From Verrucomicrobiaceae bacterium (GTDB lineage: Bacteria; Verrucomicrobiota; Verrucomicrobiia; Verrucomicrobiales; Verrucomicrobiaceae): 64,000 nt of DNA. Position 1 is the first letter of the stretch. The number at the start of each line of letters is the position of its first letter. Below are positions 36,074 to 44,431 of this stretch, piece by piece. A program made the position numbers and the translations under genes. The stretch lies in the NCBI GenBank assembly GCA_015075365.1, contig JABTUN010000002.1:248001-312000 (forward strand), given 5' to 3'. A model generated the notes under the pieces. The model made no database searches. It was given only the letters and a program-made list of their open reading frames with translations, and was not told where the DNA came from.

Positions 36074-38128
36074 TCAATCGTAGGCGGGAATGTCCTCCAT
36101 CTGGAGCGAGAAACGGGATTGCGCGCCGCCTTCGACAGCGGCCTCCCGCCAGTCCAGCACGCCGAGCGGGCCCAGCCAGCGCACAACGTCCCGCAACGCT
36201 GCGTCACCCGCGGCCTGCGCACCACGCACGTTGGCAAAATCACGCAACAGCGTGCGCAAGCGGCCGAAATCGATCTTGAGACGCCACCCTGGCTGCGGGG
36301 TGGCCGCGATGGCATCCACGAGTTGCTGCTGCTGCCGGCGCGAGCTGCCCCAGATCAAAAGACCATCGTTGATCGAGGCACAGGGCATCAAATCCTCCGA
36401 CCCGAACGACAGCGGATAAAAATAGGACACCAGATCCTTCTGCCTCACTGACTCCGCGGGCGGCCATGCGGGCGCCTGCGAAGGCTGCACGGCGGAAAGC
36501 GCTTTGCCTAGAGTTCCTTCGAGACCTTTCCACGCCTCACCGGCCGCCGGGCGGTTCACAAGCGCATGAACCACGGCCAGACGCGGCAGCGCCATTTTCT
36601 CCGCGCCAGCAGGCAGACCTGGCAGCGGCGGCATGCGGCCTCCGGTGTCGAGAAGAATGGCCGCGTCCGCGCCTGTCGCCGTCTGCCACAACGGCTGCAG
36701 TGCGTTCCATGCTCCGGCGATCAGCGGTTTGAATGGCACAAGCGTCCGGGACACGCCAGCGGACGCGCCCGCCGCGTCGATCAATGCCGCCGCGCTCTCC
36801 ACATAAGCACGCCAGCGCCCGTCGCCCGCCATGACTCCGCACGCGGCCAGCACCACGCTTTCATCATCTGCCAGCGGATGAAAACGGGAGGTTTTTCGCA
36901 GCAGGTCGAGCTGCCGGCCGGCCGCGCCGCCGCGTGCCTCGGCATGCAAGCCCTTGTCCCACCACGCGGCCAGCGCGCCGGCGGCAAACTCCCGCTGAAA
37001 CAACGCCGCCTCCGCGGCGCCCGCTGCCGCGGCCAGCGATGCAAGACCCGGCACCTGATGCACAAGAGCACCGCGCAGCGCGACGCTCGGCTCCGACTGG
37101 TGCAGCACGGCGGCCATCTGCGGCTGCCAGCAGGCGAAGCCCAGCAAATCCCGCCCGGCATGCGTCTGCGCGAACTTCAGCTCGTCCCGCACCACCACGG
37201 AATCCTCCACGCCCTCCGCCAGCCGCACCTGGTCCTTGCTATGGCTGATGCCGATGAACGCGGTGTCTTTTCCACGCCCCAGCGCGATCACCAGCGGCTT
37301 GGAGGCGATCACCTCCACGGCGTGCGCCAGCTTGCCTTTTGCCGTCTCTCCCAGGCCGGGCAGTTCACGAAAAATCTCCTCCAGCCACGCCTTCCGCCGC
37401 GCCAGGGGCCAGAGCGCGCCCACATCCACCACCGTGATGCCGAACTGCTCCCCCATCGTCGTCGTGACCGAGGCGGACGCGGCCTCCGCAAACGCCGGGA
37501 AACCCATGAGCCAGTCCGTGACCTGTTTCAGCCGCTCGTGCGCCTGCGCACCGCGCATGGAAAACAGCAAAGGAGGGATTTCGAGGCGCTCCAGATGCAA
37601 CAGCAGTGTGTCGAGCAGCTCAAGGTCCACAGGATCTGGCTGCGGACCGGGAAGCAGGCCGCGGAGCATCAGGCGGTAACGGGATTCATTGTAGAGATCG
37701 TTGATCTGGCGGATCACAGCCAGGGCGACGCTGCTGCCCGGACCCGCGCCCAGCGCGATGTCCTCCATGTCGAAGTCCTTGATGAATTGCGTCCCCGCGT
37801 TCGCGCCCAGGCCGGCCGTGGGAGCCTTGTCATCGAGAAACGCGGCCACCAGGCGCCAGAAGTTCGACTTCAACAGCGCCTGGCGGTGCGCGTTGAGGTT
37901 CACCGTGCAGAAACACGCCTCCACGTCCTTAGGCAGCCGTTGCGCCAGCGGCACCGGCAGAAACACCACCGGATCCACTGTGGGGACGGGCCTGCGCCCG
38001 GTCCTCTTCTTGCAGGAGACGCCTGCCACCAGCAGTCCCAGCAGCAGGACGGGCAGAAGGCGTGCCACCGGCATGCGCCGGCGTTGACGGTGGGAAATCA
38101 TGCCTGAACTCGTGTCCGTGCCCGTCAT
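36074..38128 (-). CDS. Large putative lipoprotein, function unknown
   Basis: 684 residues from the ATG at 38128, preceded by GGAG ten bases upstream; the frame extends three codons further to a TTG. An Arg-rich n-region is followed by LLPVLLLGLLVAGVSC, a lipobox ending at Cys near residue 39, so the protein is probably anchored on the outside of the inner membrane or in the outer membrane. The long remainder is Ala/Leu-rich with no known motif. It resembles large exported verrucomicrobial proteins of unknown function. It is preceded by the terminator of the SWIB gene, so it is transcribed separately. Confidence 0.68.
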   Translation of the reverse strand: MTGTDTSSGMISHRQRRRMPVARLLPVLLLGLLVAGVSCKKRTGRRPVPTVDPVVFLPVPLAQRLPKDVEACFCTVNLNAHRQALLKSNFWRLVAAFLDDKAPTAGLGANAGTQFIKDFDMEDIALGAGPGSSVALAVIRQINDLYNESRYRLMLRGLLPGPQPDPVDLELLDTLLLHLERLEIPPLLFSMRGAQAHERLKQVTDWLMGFPAFAEAASASVTTTMGEQFGITVVDVGALWPLARRKAWLEEIFRELPGLGETAKGKLAHAVEVIASKPLVIALGRGKDTAFIGISHSKDQVRLAEGVEDSVVVRDELKFAQTHAGRDLLGFACWQPQMAAVLHQSEPSVALRGALVHQVPGLASLAAAAGAAEAALFQREFAAGALAAWWDKGLHAEARGGAAGRQLDLLRKTSRFHPLADDESVVLAACGVMAGDGRWRAYVESAAALIDAAGASAGVSRTLVPFKPLIAGAWNALQPLWQTATGADAAILLDTGGRMPPLPGLPAGAEKMALPRLAVVHALVNRPAAGEAWKGLEGTLGKALSAVQPSQAPAWPPAESVRQKDLVSYFYPLSFGSEDLMPCASINDGLLIWGSSRRQQQQLVDAIAATPQPGWRLKIDFGRLRTLLRDFANVRGAQAAGDAALRDVVRWLGPLGVLDWREAAVEGGAQSRFSLQMEDIPAYD

Positions 38129-38172
38129 GGTCGTCAAACTCCGTCCCGAAAAAAGACCGCCTGCCGCAGCTC

Positions 38173-38215
38173 CAAAAAAAGACCGGACGGAGGAATGAAC
38201 CTGCCGCCCGGTCTT
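38173..38215 (-). terminator. Rho-independent terminator of the SWIB-protein gene
   Basis: On the minus strand AAGACCGGGCGG (38215-38204) pairs with CCGTCCGGTCTT (38190-38179) with one mismatch, and a run of seven T follows (38179-38173). It lies 23 bp after the SWIB stop. Confidence 0.85.
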
Positions 38216-38237
38216 CGTGATTGGAGAAATCGGTGGG

Positions 38238-38555
38238 TTACTTGATGTGCTTGTTCACGAGCTTGGTCATCTCGAACATCGTCACGGTGCTCTTCCCGTT
38301 GAAGATCGCCTTGAGCTTGTCATCGGCGTTGATGTTGCGCTTGTTCTTCTTGTCCTGGAGGCCGTTCTTCTTGATGTAGTCCCAGATTTTCTTGGTCAGG
38401 GGACCGCGTGCAAGAGGAGCGGAGCCGACAACGGCGGCCAGCACATCATCGGGCTGGACCGGCTTCATCAGCGCGGGGTTCGCTTTGCGTTTCGCGGGTT
38501 TCGCGGATTTCGCGGCTTTGGGGGCCGCCTTTTTGGTGGTAGATTTCTTGGCCAT
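38238..38555 (-). CDS. SWIB/MDM2-domain protein with a histone-H1-like basic tail
   Basis: 105 residues. The N-terminal 28 residues are a Lys/Ala/Pro/Thr-rich tail (AKKSTTKKAAPKAAKSAKPA), like histone H1-type bacterial tails. Residues about 29-105 form a SWIB domain: LMKPVQPDDVLAAVVGSAPL, LTKKIWDYIKKNGLQDKKNK, then KLKAIFNGKSTVTMFEMTKL. In eukaryotes SWIB domains belong to chromatin-remodelling complexes; in bacteria they are best known from Chlamydiae, within the same PVC superphylum. DNA binding or nucleoid organisation is an inference. The gene has its own strong terminator. Confidence 0.9.
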   Translation of the reverse strand: MAKKSTTKKAAPKAAKSAKPAKRKANPALMKPVQPDDVLAAVVGSAPLARGPLTKKIWDYIKKNGLQDKKNKRNINADDKLKAIFNGKSTVTMFEMTKLVNKHIK

Positions 38556-38692
38556 GGGCCTTCATTCACGCAAAAACGCCCGAAAGTGTCAATCATGTTT
38601 CTGCGGATTTCTTGGAGAAAGGCCGGTTTTCCCTGGGAAAACACGCTGTTTTCGGGGTTGCCGCCCGGTTTTCAGGCCGCTAGCCTCGCGCA

Positions 38693-39943
38693 ATGGAGCG
38701 TCTCGTCTGTGTTTTTGGCCTCGTGATTTTCGTCATTCTGGCCTGGTTGCTGTCGGCCAACCGACGCTTGTTTCCCTGGCGTGCAGTCCTTACCGGCCTC
38801 GCCTTGCAGATGGCCTTCGGCTTTCTGATGCTGCGCACGGCAGGCGGCGAGACGTTGTTTGCCTGGCTCGACAAGGCATTCCGCAAACTTCTCTCTTTTG
38901 CTGACCAGGGCATCGGCTTTGTCTTTGGAGCGATTGGGAAGCCGGAGATGATGACGCCTGTGTTTGGCAAGGACAACGCCGCCTCTGTCGCTCTCATTGT
39001 CACCGGCAGCATCGTGCTCGTCTCCGCGCTGTCCTCCCTGCTCTATCATTACGGCGTGCTGCAATGGGTCGTGAAGGGCGCGGCCTGGGTGATGCGCCGC
39101 GTCATGCGCACCAGCGGCAGCGAGACGCTGGCCGCCGCCGCAAACATCTTCATGGGCCAGACCGAGGCGCCGCTCGTCATCAGGCCTTACCTCGCGCGCA
39201 TGACGCGCAGCGAGCTGATGTGCCTCATGACCGGCGGCATGGCGACGATCGCCGGCGGCGTCCTGGCTGCCTACGTGTCCTTCGGCGTGTCCGCCGGCCA
39301 TCTGCTCACCGCCTCCGTCCTCAGCGCGCCCGCCGCGATGATGATGTCCAAAATCCTGCTGCCTGAAACCGAGGAAAGCGAGACCGCCCACGGAGCCAAC
39401 AAACGCATCGGGCGCGAGACCGTGAACGGACTCGACGCGCTATGCCACGGCGCCGGTGACGGCATGAAGCTGGCGCTCAATGTCATCGCGATGCTCATCG
39501 CCTTCGTCGCCATTGTGGCGCTGGCAAATTACCTGCTGTCACTCGGCCTGCGCGCCTTCGGTCAAAACATCCCGCAGCCGATGAATCTCCTCCTCGGCTG
39601 GATCAACGCGCCCTGCGCCTGGCTTATGGGCGTGCCGTGGGCCGATTGCGGCCGCGTCGGCGCGCTGCTGGGCGAGCGCGTCGTGCTCAACGAGTTCATC
39701 GCCTACCTGCACCTCGGCGATCAAATCAAGCAAGGCACGCTGACACCGCGCGGCGCGGAGATCGCAACGTACGCCCTGTGCGGCTTTGCCAATTTCAGCA
39801 GCATCGCCATCCAGATCGGCGGCATCGGCGCGCTGGCGCCGGAGCGCCGCGGCGACCTTGCCCAACTCGGCCTCAAAGCCATGCTCGGCGGCCTGCTGGC
39901 CTGCTACTGCACCGCGTGTGTGGCGGGATTGTTGATGAAGTGA
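38693..39943 (+). CDS. nupC: Concentrative nucleoside transporter (CNT/NupC family)
   Basis: 416 residues with 8-10 membrane spans. The family core GQTEAPLVIRPYLARMTRSE (about 155-174) carries the nucleoside-binding Gln-Thr-Glu, and GGMATIAGGVLAAYVSFGV and NEFIAYLHLGD are the other conserved CNT blocks. It imports nucleosides with Na+ or H+ across the inner membrane. It stands divergent from the SWIB gene (137 bp apart) and 52 bp before the glutamine-rich protein, to which it is probably not functionally linked. Confidence 0.92.
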   Translation: MERLVCVFGLVIFVILAWLLSANRRLFPWRAVLTGLALQMAFGFLMLRTAGGETLFAWLDKAFRKLLSFADQGIGFVFGAIGKPEMMTPVFGKDNAASVALIVTGSIVLVSALSSLLYHYGVLQWVVKGAAWVMRRVMRTSGSETLAAAANIFMGQTEAPLVIRPYLARMTRSELMCLMTGGMATIAGGVLAAYVSFGVSAGHLLTASVLSAPAAMMMSKILLPETEESETAHGANKRIGRETVNGLDALCHGAGDGMKLALNVIAMLIAFVAIVALANYLLSLGLRAFGQNIPQPMNLLLGWINAPCAWLMGVPWADCGRVGALLGERVVLNEFIAYLHLGDQIKQGTLTPRGAEIATYALCGFANFSSIAIQIGGIGALAPERRGDLAQLGLKAMLGGLLACYCTACVAGLLMK

Positions 39944-39995
39944 GCAAGCACAGGAAAAACTTGGCTCCACCGCCGTTCTGATGTGAAATGACGCC

Positions 39996-41873
39996 ATGAG
40001 CGAATCCCCCAGCACAACGCCGGCGACCTTCGCGCCTGTGGCGCGGCGCGTACGGACGCGTGTGGCGTTGCGGCGATGGCTTGGATTGCTCGATCATCTG
40101 CTCTGGCCGGTGAGCATCGGGCTGGCGCTGATGATGCTGTGGGCGCTGCGCGGCGGCACGACGGTCGTCGTGGCACTGTGGGGAGTGTGGGCGGGCTGGA
40201 TCGCCGCGTGCTTGATCGTGGCGTGGATCCGCAGACCAGGGGAGTTCAGCGCGCTGGCACTGTGGGACGCGGCGAAAGGAAGACGCGAGGCTTTTGCCAG
40301 CGCGTGGTGGTTTGAGACGCGTGACGACTCGTCCGAGGCCGCCCGAAAGCACGTCGAAGCGCAAAAAGCCATGCTGGAGCCTGCGATGCGCGATTTGACA
40401 AAAGATCTGCCGCTGCGGCCCTCCCGAAGGCTCGTCCTGCCGCTCGTCCTCGTTTTGGCGGGCAGCCTGATCAGCGCGGTGCGCACTCCGAAGGAGGAGG
40501 TTTTGCTCGTGGATGATGAAATGGCCGCGAAAGCCGCCGAATCGGCGCGCGAGCTCGCCAAGGTCGATCTGGAGAAGAACAAACTCACCGGACTCAAGGA
40601 GGATGAACAGAAACAAATCGAGGATTTGAAGGCAAAACTCGACCAAACCGCCACGGAACTGGCTGATGCCGCCGGAAAGGACGCTCGACAGGTTTTGGCC
40701 GAACTGGAGCGCCGCGCGCGTGACGCGGAAAAACTGGCCGAGGAACTGGCAAAAGCCAAGGACGACTGGGCCAGCGACCAACTCGTGGAGCAGCTCCGCC
40801 AGCACGCGGACACCGCCGACCTCGGTGACGCTGTGGCGGCGAAAAACACGCAGGCCGCCGCCGCTGCCGCGCAAAAGCTCGGAGATGATCTGAAATCACC
40901 TCAACTGCCTGCCGAGATGAAGCAGCGCATGACCGGGACGCTGAAAGACGTGCAGGACAAGGCGGAGGAAAAGGACCGCCAGCGCATGGTGGGCCAGCAT
41001 GTGCTGGACGCGGCTGATGCCATGCAGAAAGGTGATGCGAGGGCCGCGGGCGCGCAGTTTGAACAGCTCGCTGACAAGATGCGCGACATGAATTTGCGCG
41101 AGCAGGCGCAGAAGCAGCTCCAGCAACTCGCACAACAGCTTCGTGATGCCGGCAGCAGCATGACCGGCCAGCAGCAGAGCGGGGAGATGCAACAGCTCGG
41201 CCAGCCAGGTCAAACCGGCCAGCAAGGCCAGCAGCAGACGCCCCAGGTGGGCCAGACACCTGCCGGCCAGCAGCAGCAACAGCAGATGCTCGCGCCACCG
41301 GGCATCGGGCAGCAACAACAGCCAAACCAGATGCAGCAGCAGCCCCAAAACGGCCAGCAGGGCCAGGGACAGCAGCAGCAGATGATGATGGGACAGGCGC
41401 AGCAGCCTGGAGGCGCGCAGAGCCCGTCGAATCAAAACGCGCCGCCAATGCTTGTCGCGCCTGTTCCCGGCCAGTCCGCCCAGCCTGACACCAAGAAGCC
41501 CATGATCATCATGGAGGGGCCGCCTCCGCCGAATCCCGGCGATCCAGGCATCTCCCTGAACATGCCCGCCAGCGGTCCGCAGCCCGGCGTGGGCAAGGCC
41601 GACCTCAACAACACAGCCACCGAAAAACAAGGCACGCAGCGCCAGGACGTCGTGCAGGCGCAGCAAAACGCCGAGGGCCAGAGCACCGTGCGCAGCGTGG
41701 AAGGCGGCGCTCGTGGCGAACAATCCACCCGCGCGGCCACGCAAACCACGCTGGAGGCCATCCAGGCGGAGGAAGCCGCGCTCGATGAGGCCGCGCTGCC
41801 ACCCGCGCGCCGCGAACAGGTACGGCGGTATTTCAATGAACTGCGCAAACGCTTCGAGCCGCCCGCGAAGTGA
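39996..41873 (+). CDS. Membrane-anchored coiled-coil protein with a long Gln/Pro-rich region, MoxR-linked
   Basis: 625 residues. There are two hydrophobic segments at about 32-47 and 53-70 (LLWPVSIGLALMMLWAL, VALWGVWAGWIAACLIVAW) and a third around 146-158. A charged coiled coil covers about 170-390, followed by a low-complexity Gln/Gly/Pro stretch of roughly 130 residues (about 388-520, for example QQGQGQQQQMMMGQAQQ) and a charged C-terminus with LPPARREQVRRYFNELRKRF. The layout matches large membrane proteins found beside moxR genes of the BatA/BatD-type loci. It precedes moxR by about 60 bp. Its function is unknown. Confidence 0.72.
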   Translation: MSESPSTTPATFAPVARRVRTRVALRRWLGLLDHLLWPVSIGLALMMLWALRGGTTVVVALWGVWAGWIAACLIVAWIRRPGEFSALALWDAAKGRREAFASAWWFETRDDSSEAARKHVEAQKAMLEPAMRDLTKDLPLRPSRRLVLPLVLVLAGSLISAVRTPKEEVLLVDDEMAAKAAESARELAKVDLEKNKLTGLKEDEQKQIEDLKAKLDQTATELADAAGKDARQVLAELERRARDAEKLAEELAKAKDDWASDQLVEQLRQHADTADLGDAVAAKNTQAAAAAAQKLGDDLKSPQLPAEMKQRMTGTLKDVQDKAEEKDRQRMVGQHVLDAADAMQKGDARAAGAQFEQLADKMRDMNLREQAQKQLQQLAQQLRDAGSSMTGQQQSGEMQQLGQPGQTGQQGQQQTPQVGQTPAGQQQQQQMLAPPGIGQQQQPNQMQQQPQNGQQGQGQQQQMMMGQAQQPGGAQSPSNQNAPPMLVAPVPGQSAQPDTKKPMIIMEGPPPPNPGDPGISLNMPASGPQPGVGKADLNNTATEKQGTQRQDVVQAQQNAEGQSTVRSVEGGARGEQSTRAATQTTLEAIQAEEAALDEAALPPARREQVRRYFNELRKRFEPPAK

Positions 41874-41935
41874 GTTCCTGGTTTCGTCATTCCGCCATTC
41901 GACAAATCACCTTCCTTCTTCATCCTCCCGCCCAC

Positions 41936-42916
41936 ATGTCCGATTTCCGCCCCCTCTTCGCCCAGCTCAAAGCCGAAATGCAAAAGGCCATCGTCGGCTA
42001 CGATGAAATGCTCACGGATGTGCTGGTGGCGGTCTTTTCCGGAGGCCATGTGTTGCTGGAGGGTGTGCCGGGCCTCGGAAAAACCTTCCTCGTGCGCACG
42101 CTCTCCCAAGTGACCGGCCTGGAGCCGGGACGCGTGCAATGCACGCCGGACTTGATGCCTGCGGACATCCTGGGCACGCACATTGTCGGTGAGGACGAGC
42201 GCGGTCACCGCACGCTGCGTTATGAGAAGGGCCCGGTCTTTAAAAACCTGCTCCTCGTCGATGAAATCAACCGCGCCACGCCAAAGACGCAGGCTGCGTT
42301 GCTGGAGGTCATGCAGGAGCGTTGTGTCACCACCGGCGGCGAACGCCACCCGCTGCCGGACCCGTTTCTCGTGCTCGCCACGCAGAACCCGATGGAGATG
42401 GAGGGCACCTACCCGCTGCCGGAGGCGCAGCTCGACCGCTTCATGTTCAAGGTGAAAGTCCCCTTCCCCGACCTCGACTCTCTGGTCGAGATTTCCCGCC
42501 GCACCACCGGCTTTTCGGAGCCGAAACTGGCCGCGCTGATGACAGGCGCGCAACTGATCGCCATGCAAAAGGAGCTGGCGCAGATGCCCGTGGCCGATCC
42601 GGTGGCGCATTATGCCTCCCGCCTCATCCTCGGCACGCACCCGGAGCAGCCTGACGCGTTGCCAGAGGTGAAACGCTACGTCTCGTATGGTGCCAGCCCT
42701 CGCGGTCTCCAGGCGCTCATCCGTGGCGCGCGCGTATGGGCCGCCGTGCATGGTGCCACGGCTGTTTCCACGGACGACATCCGCGCCATCGCCCATGTCT
42801 CCCTGCGCCACCGCATCATCCTCAATTTCGAAGGCGAGGCCGGCCAGGTGAAGGTGGATGAAATCATCACCAAGCTGCTCGATCAGGTCAAAACGCCCGC
42901 CGCCATGGCTGCGTGA
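41936..42916 (+). CDS. MoxR-family AAA+ ATPase
   Basis: 326 residues from the ATG at 41936 (SDFRPLFAQLKAEMQKAIVG), the usual MoxR start; the longer frame from 41870 overlaps the previous gene. Walker A is GVPGLGKT (about 43-50), Walker B LLVDEINRATPKTQAALLEVMQE (about 107-129), sensor 1 LATQNPMEMEGTYPLPEAQLDRF and sensor 2 YGASPRGLQALIRGAR. MoxR ATPases act as chaperones that load metal or mature partner von Willebrand/DUF58 proteins. The neighbouring glutamine-rich membrane protein is the probable client partner, but no VWA or DUF58 gene follows. Confidence 0.93.
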   Translation: MSDFRPLFAQLKAEMQKAIVGYDEMLTDVLVAVFSGGHVLLEGVPGLGKTFLVRTLSQVTGLEPGRVQCTPDLMPADILGTHIVGEDERGHRTLRYEKGPVFKNLLLVDEINRATPKTQAALLEVMQERCVTTGGERHPLPDPFLVLATQNPMEMEGTYPLPEAQLDRFMFKVKVPFPDLDSLVEISRRTTGFSEPKLAALMTGAQLIAMQKELAQMPVADPVAHYASRLILGTHPEQPDALPEVKRYVSYGASPRGLQALIRGARVWAAVHGATAVSTDDIRAIAHVSLRHRIILNFEGEAGQVKVDEIITKLLDQVKTPAAMAA

Positions 42917-43003
42917 CGAAATCACCCCCGCGCCAGCCACCGCTGGCCCGACACTTGCTTTTCAACCGGGAACCGCGAACGGAGAACCGGGAACCCCACA
43001 ACC

Positions 43004-44413
43004 ATGCGCAAAACGAAAATCCTCTGCACCCTCGGCCCCGCCACCGAAAGCCCTGAAGTCATCGCTGAATTGATTGCGAAAGGGGCTGATGTGATGCGCC
43101 TGAACATGAGCCACGCCTCCCACGACTGGGTGCGCATGGTCTATGCACGCATCCGCGAGGCCGCGTCCGCGTCCAAGCGTGAGATCGCCGTGCTCATGGA
43201 CCTCACCGGCCCCAGCATCCGCACCGGCGATGTCGAGCAGCCCTGGCAGCTCCAGGTCGGCGACACGGTCGAGTTCCGCTGCAAGCCGGAGGTCACCGCC
43301 AGCACACACTACTCCGTCACCGTCAATTATCCCGATCTCGGCAAGGACCTCAAAGCCGGCGACATCATCATGGTCGATGGCGGCATGATCCAGATCAAGG
43401 CCACCGAGGTCACGCAAAAGCATGTGATCGGCACCGTCCTGACCAAAGGCGAGATGAAGTCCCGCCGCCACATCAATCTCCCCGGCGTCCCCGTCCGCCT
43501 GCCCCCGCTCACGCAGAAAGACTACGCCGACCTCGATCTCGGCGTCGAACTGGGCGTCGATTACTTCGCCCTCAGCTTCGCGCGTGAACCAGGCCACATC
43601 CAGCATCTCCAGCTCCTGCTCGAACAAAAGCGCAGCAAGGCCCGCGTCATCGCCAAGATCGAAAACCAGCAGGCCATTCAAAACCTCGACGCGCTCGTCG
43701 AGGCCAGCGGCGGCATCATGATCGCGCGTGGCGATCTCGGCAGCGAGTGCCCCATCGAGGATCTGCCGCTCATCCAGCGCCAGATCGTCGAGCGCTGCTC
43801 CTACCACGGCCGCAAGGTCATCGTGGCCACGCAGATGCTCGAAAGCATGATCGAAAACCCCGTGCCGACGCGCGCCGAGGTCACGGACATCTTCAACGCC
43901 GTCATCGAGCAGGTCGATTGCGTCATGCTCAGCGGTGAGACCAGTGTGGGCCGCTATCCGGCCAAATGCGTCGAGGTGCTCGACACCGTCATCAGCCGCA
44001 TCGAGCAAAAATACCCCTCCGGCCGCTTCGCCAGCGACGCGCCGCTGAAAACGAACAAGCACAAGACCGTCAAGGCCGCCATCCTCCTCGCCAACAGCAT
44101 CCCCGGCTCCAAGCTGCTCGTCTTCACCCTGCGCGGTGTCATGGCGCATCTCCTGGCGCACCAGCGGCCCGAATTCGCGCCCATTTTTGCCTTCACGCCG
44201 AATCTGCACGTCTCCCGCACCCTGGTCACCGCGCGCGGTGTCCAGCCCTTTGTCCTCTCCTTCGTCGAAGGCGAACCCGAGGCCAGCATCCGCGCCGCGC
44301 TCGACCTCCTGCGCCGTGACGGCCACATCAAGGCCGGCGATCCTCTCGTCATCCTCAGCGATGCACTGTACGAAGGCGTGAACGTCGATGCCATCCTCCT
44401 CCAGGAGGCGTGA
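43004..44413 (+). CDS. pyk: Pyruvate kinase
   Basis: 469 residues. It makes pyruvate and ATP from phosphoenolpyruvate and ADP, the last step of glycolysis. RKTKILCTLGPATESPE, RLNMSHASHDW, AKIENQQAIQNLDALVEASGG, IMIARGDLGSECP (Lys and Mg2+ ligands Glu/Asp), ATQMLESMIENPVPTRAEV and MLSGETSVGRYP are the family motifs. The usual KGPEIRTG is TGPSIRTG, an unusual substitution near the active site. The allosteric C-terminal domain (about 345-469) is present. It follows moxR by 87 bp and converges on the TPR gene. Confidence 0.94.
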   Translation: MRKTKILCTLGPATESPEVIAELIAKGADVMRLNMSHASHDWVRMVYARIREAASASKREIAVLMDLTGPSIRTGDVEQPWQLQVGDTVEFRCKPEVTASTHYSVTVNYPDLGKDLKAGDIIMVDGGMIQIKATEVTQKHVIGTVLTKGEMKSRRHINLPGVPVRLPPLTQKDYADLDLGVELGVDYFALSFAREPGHIQHLQLLLEQKRSKARVIAKIENQQAIQNLDALVEASGGIMIARGDLGSECPIEDLPLIQRQIVERCSYHGRKVIVATQMLESMIENPVPTRAEVTDIFNAVIEQVDCVMLSGETSVGRYPAKCVEVLDTVISRIEQKYPSGRFASDAPLKTNKHKTVKAAILLANSIPGSKLLVFTLRGVMAHLLAHQRPEFAPIFAFTPNLHVSRTLVTARGVQPFVLSFVEGEPEASIRAALDLLRRDGHIKAGDPLVILSDALYEGVNVDAILLQEA

Positions 44414-44431
44414 TCTGGACGCGCTCTCTGC

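Noticed and set aside
36566..38107. A 513-codon plus-strand open frame opposite the large lipoprotein gene
   Set aside because: Gln/Arg/His-rich shadow; the minus strand has a signal peptide with lipobox, a ribosome site and normal composition.
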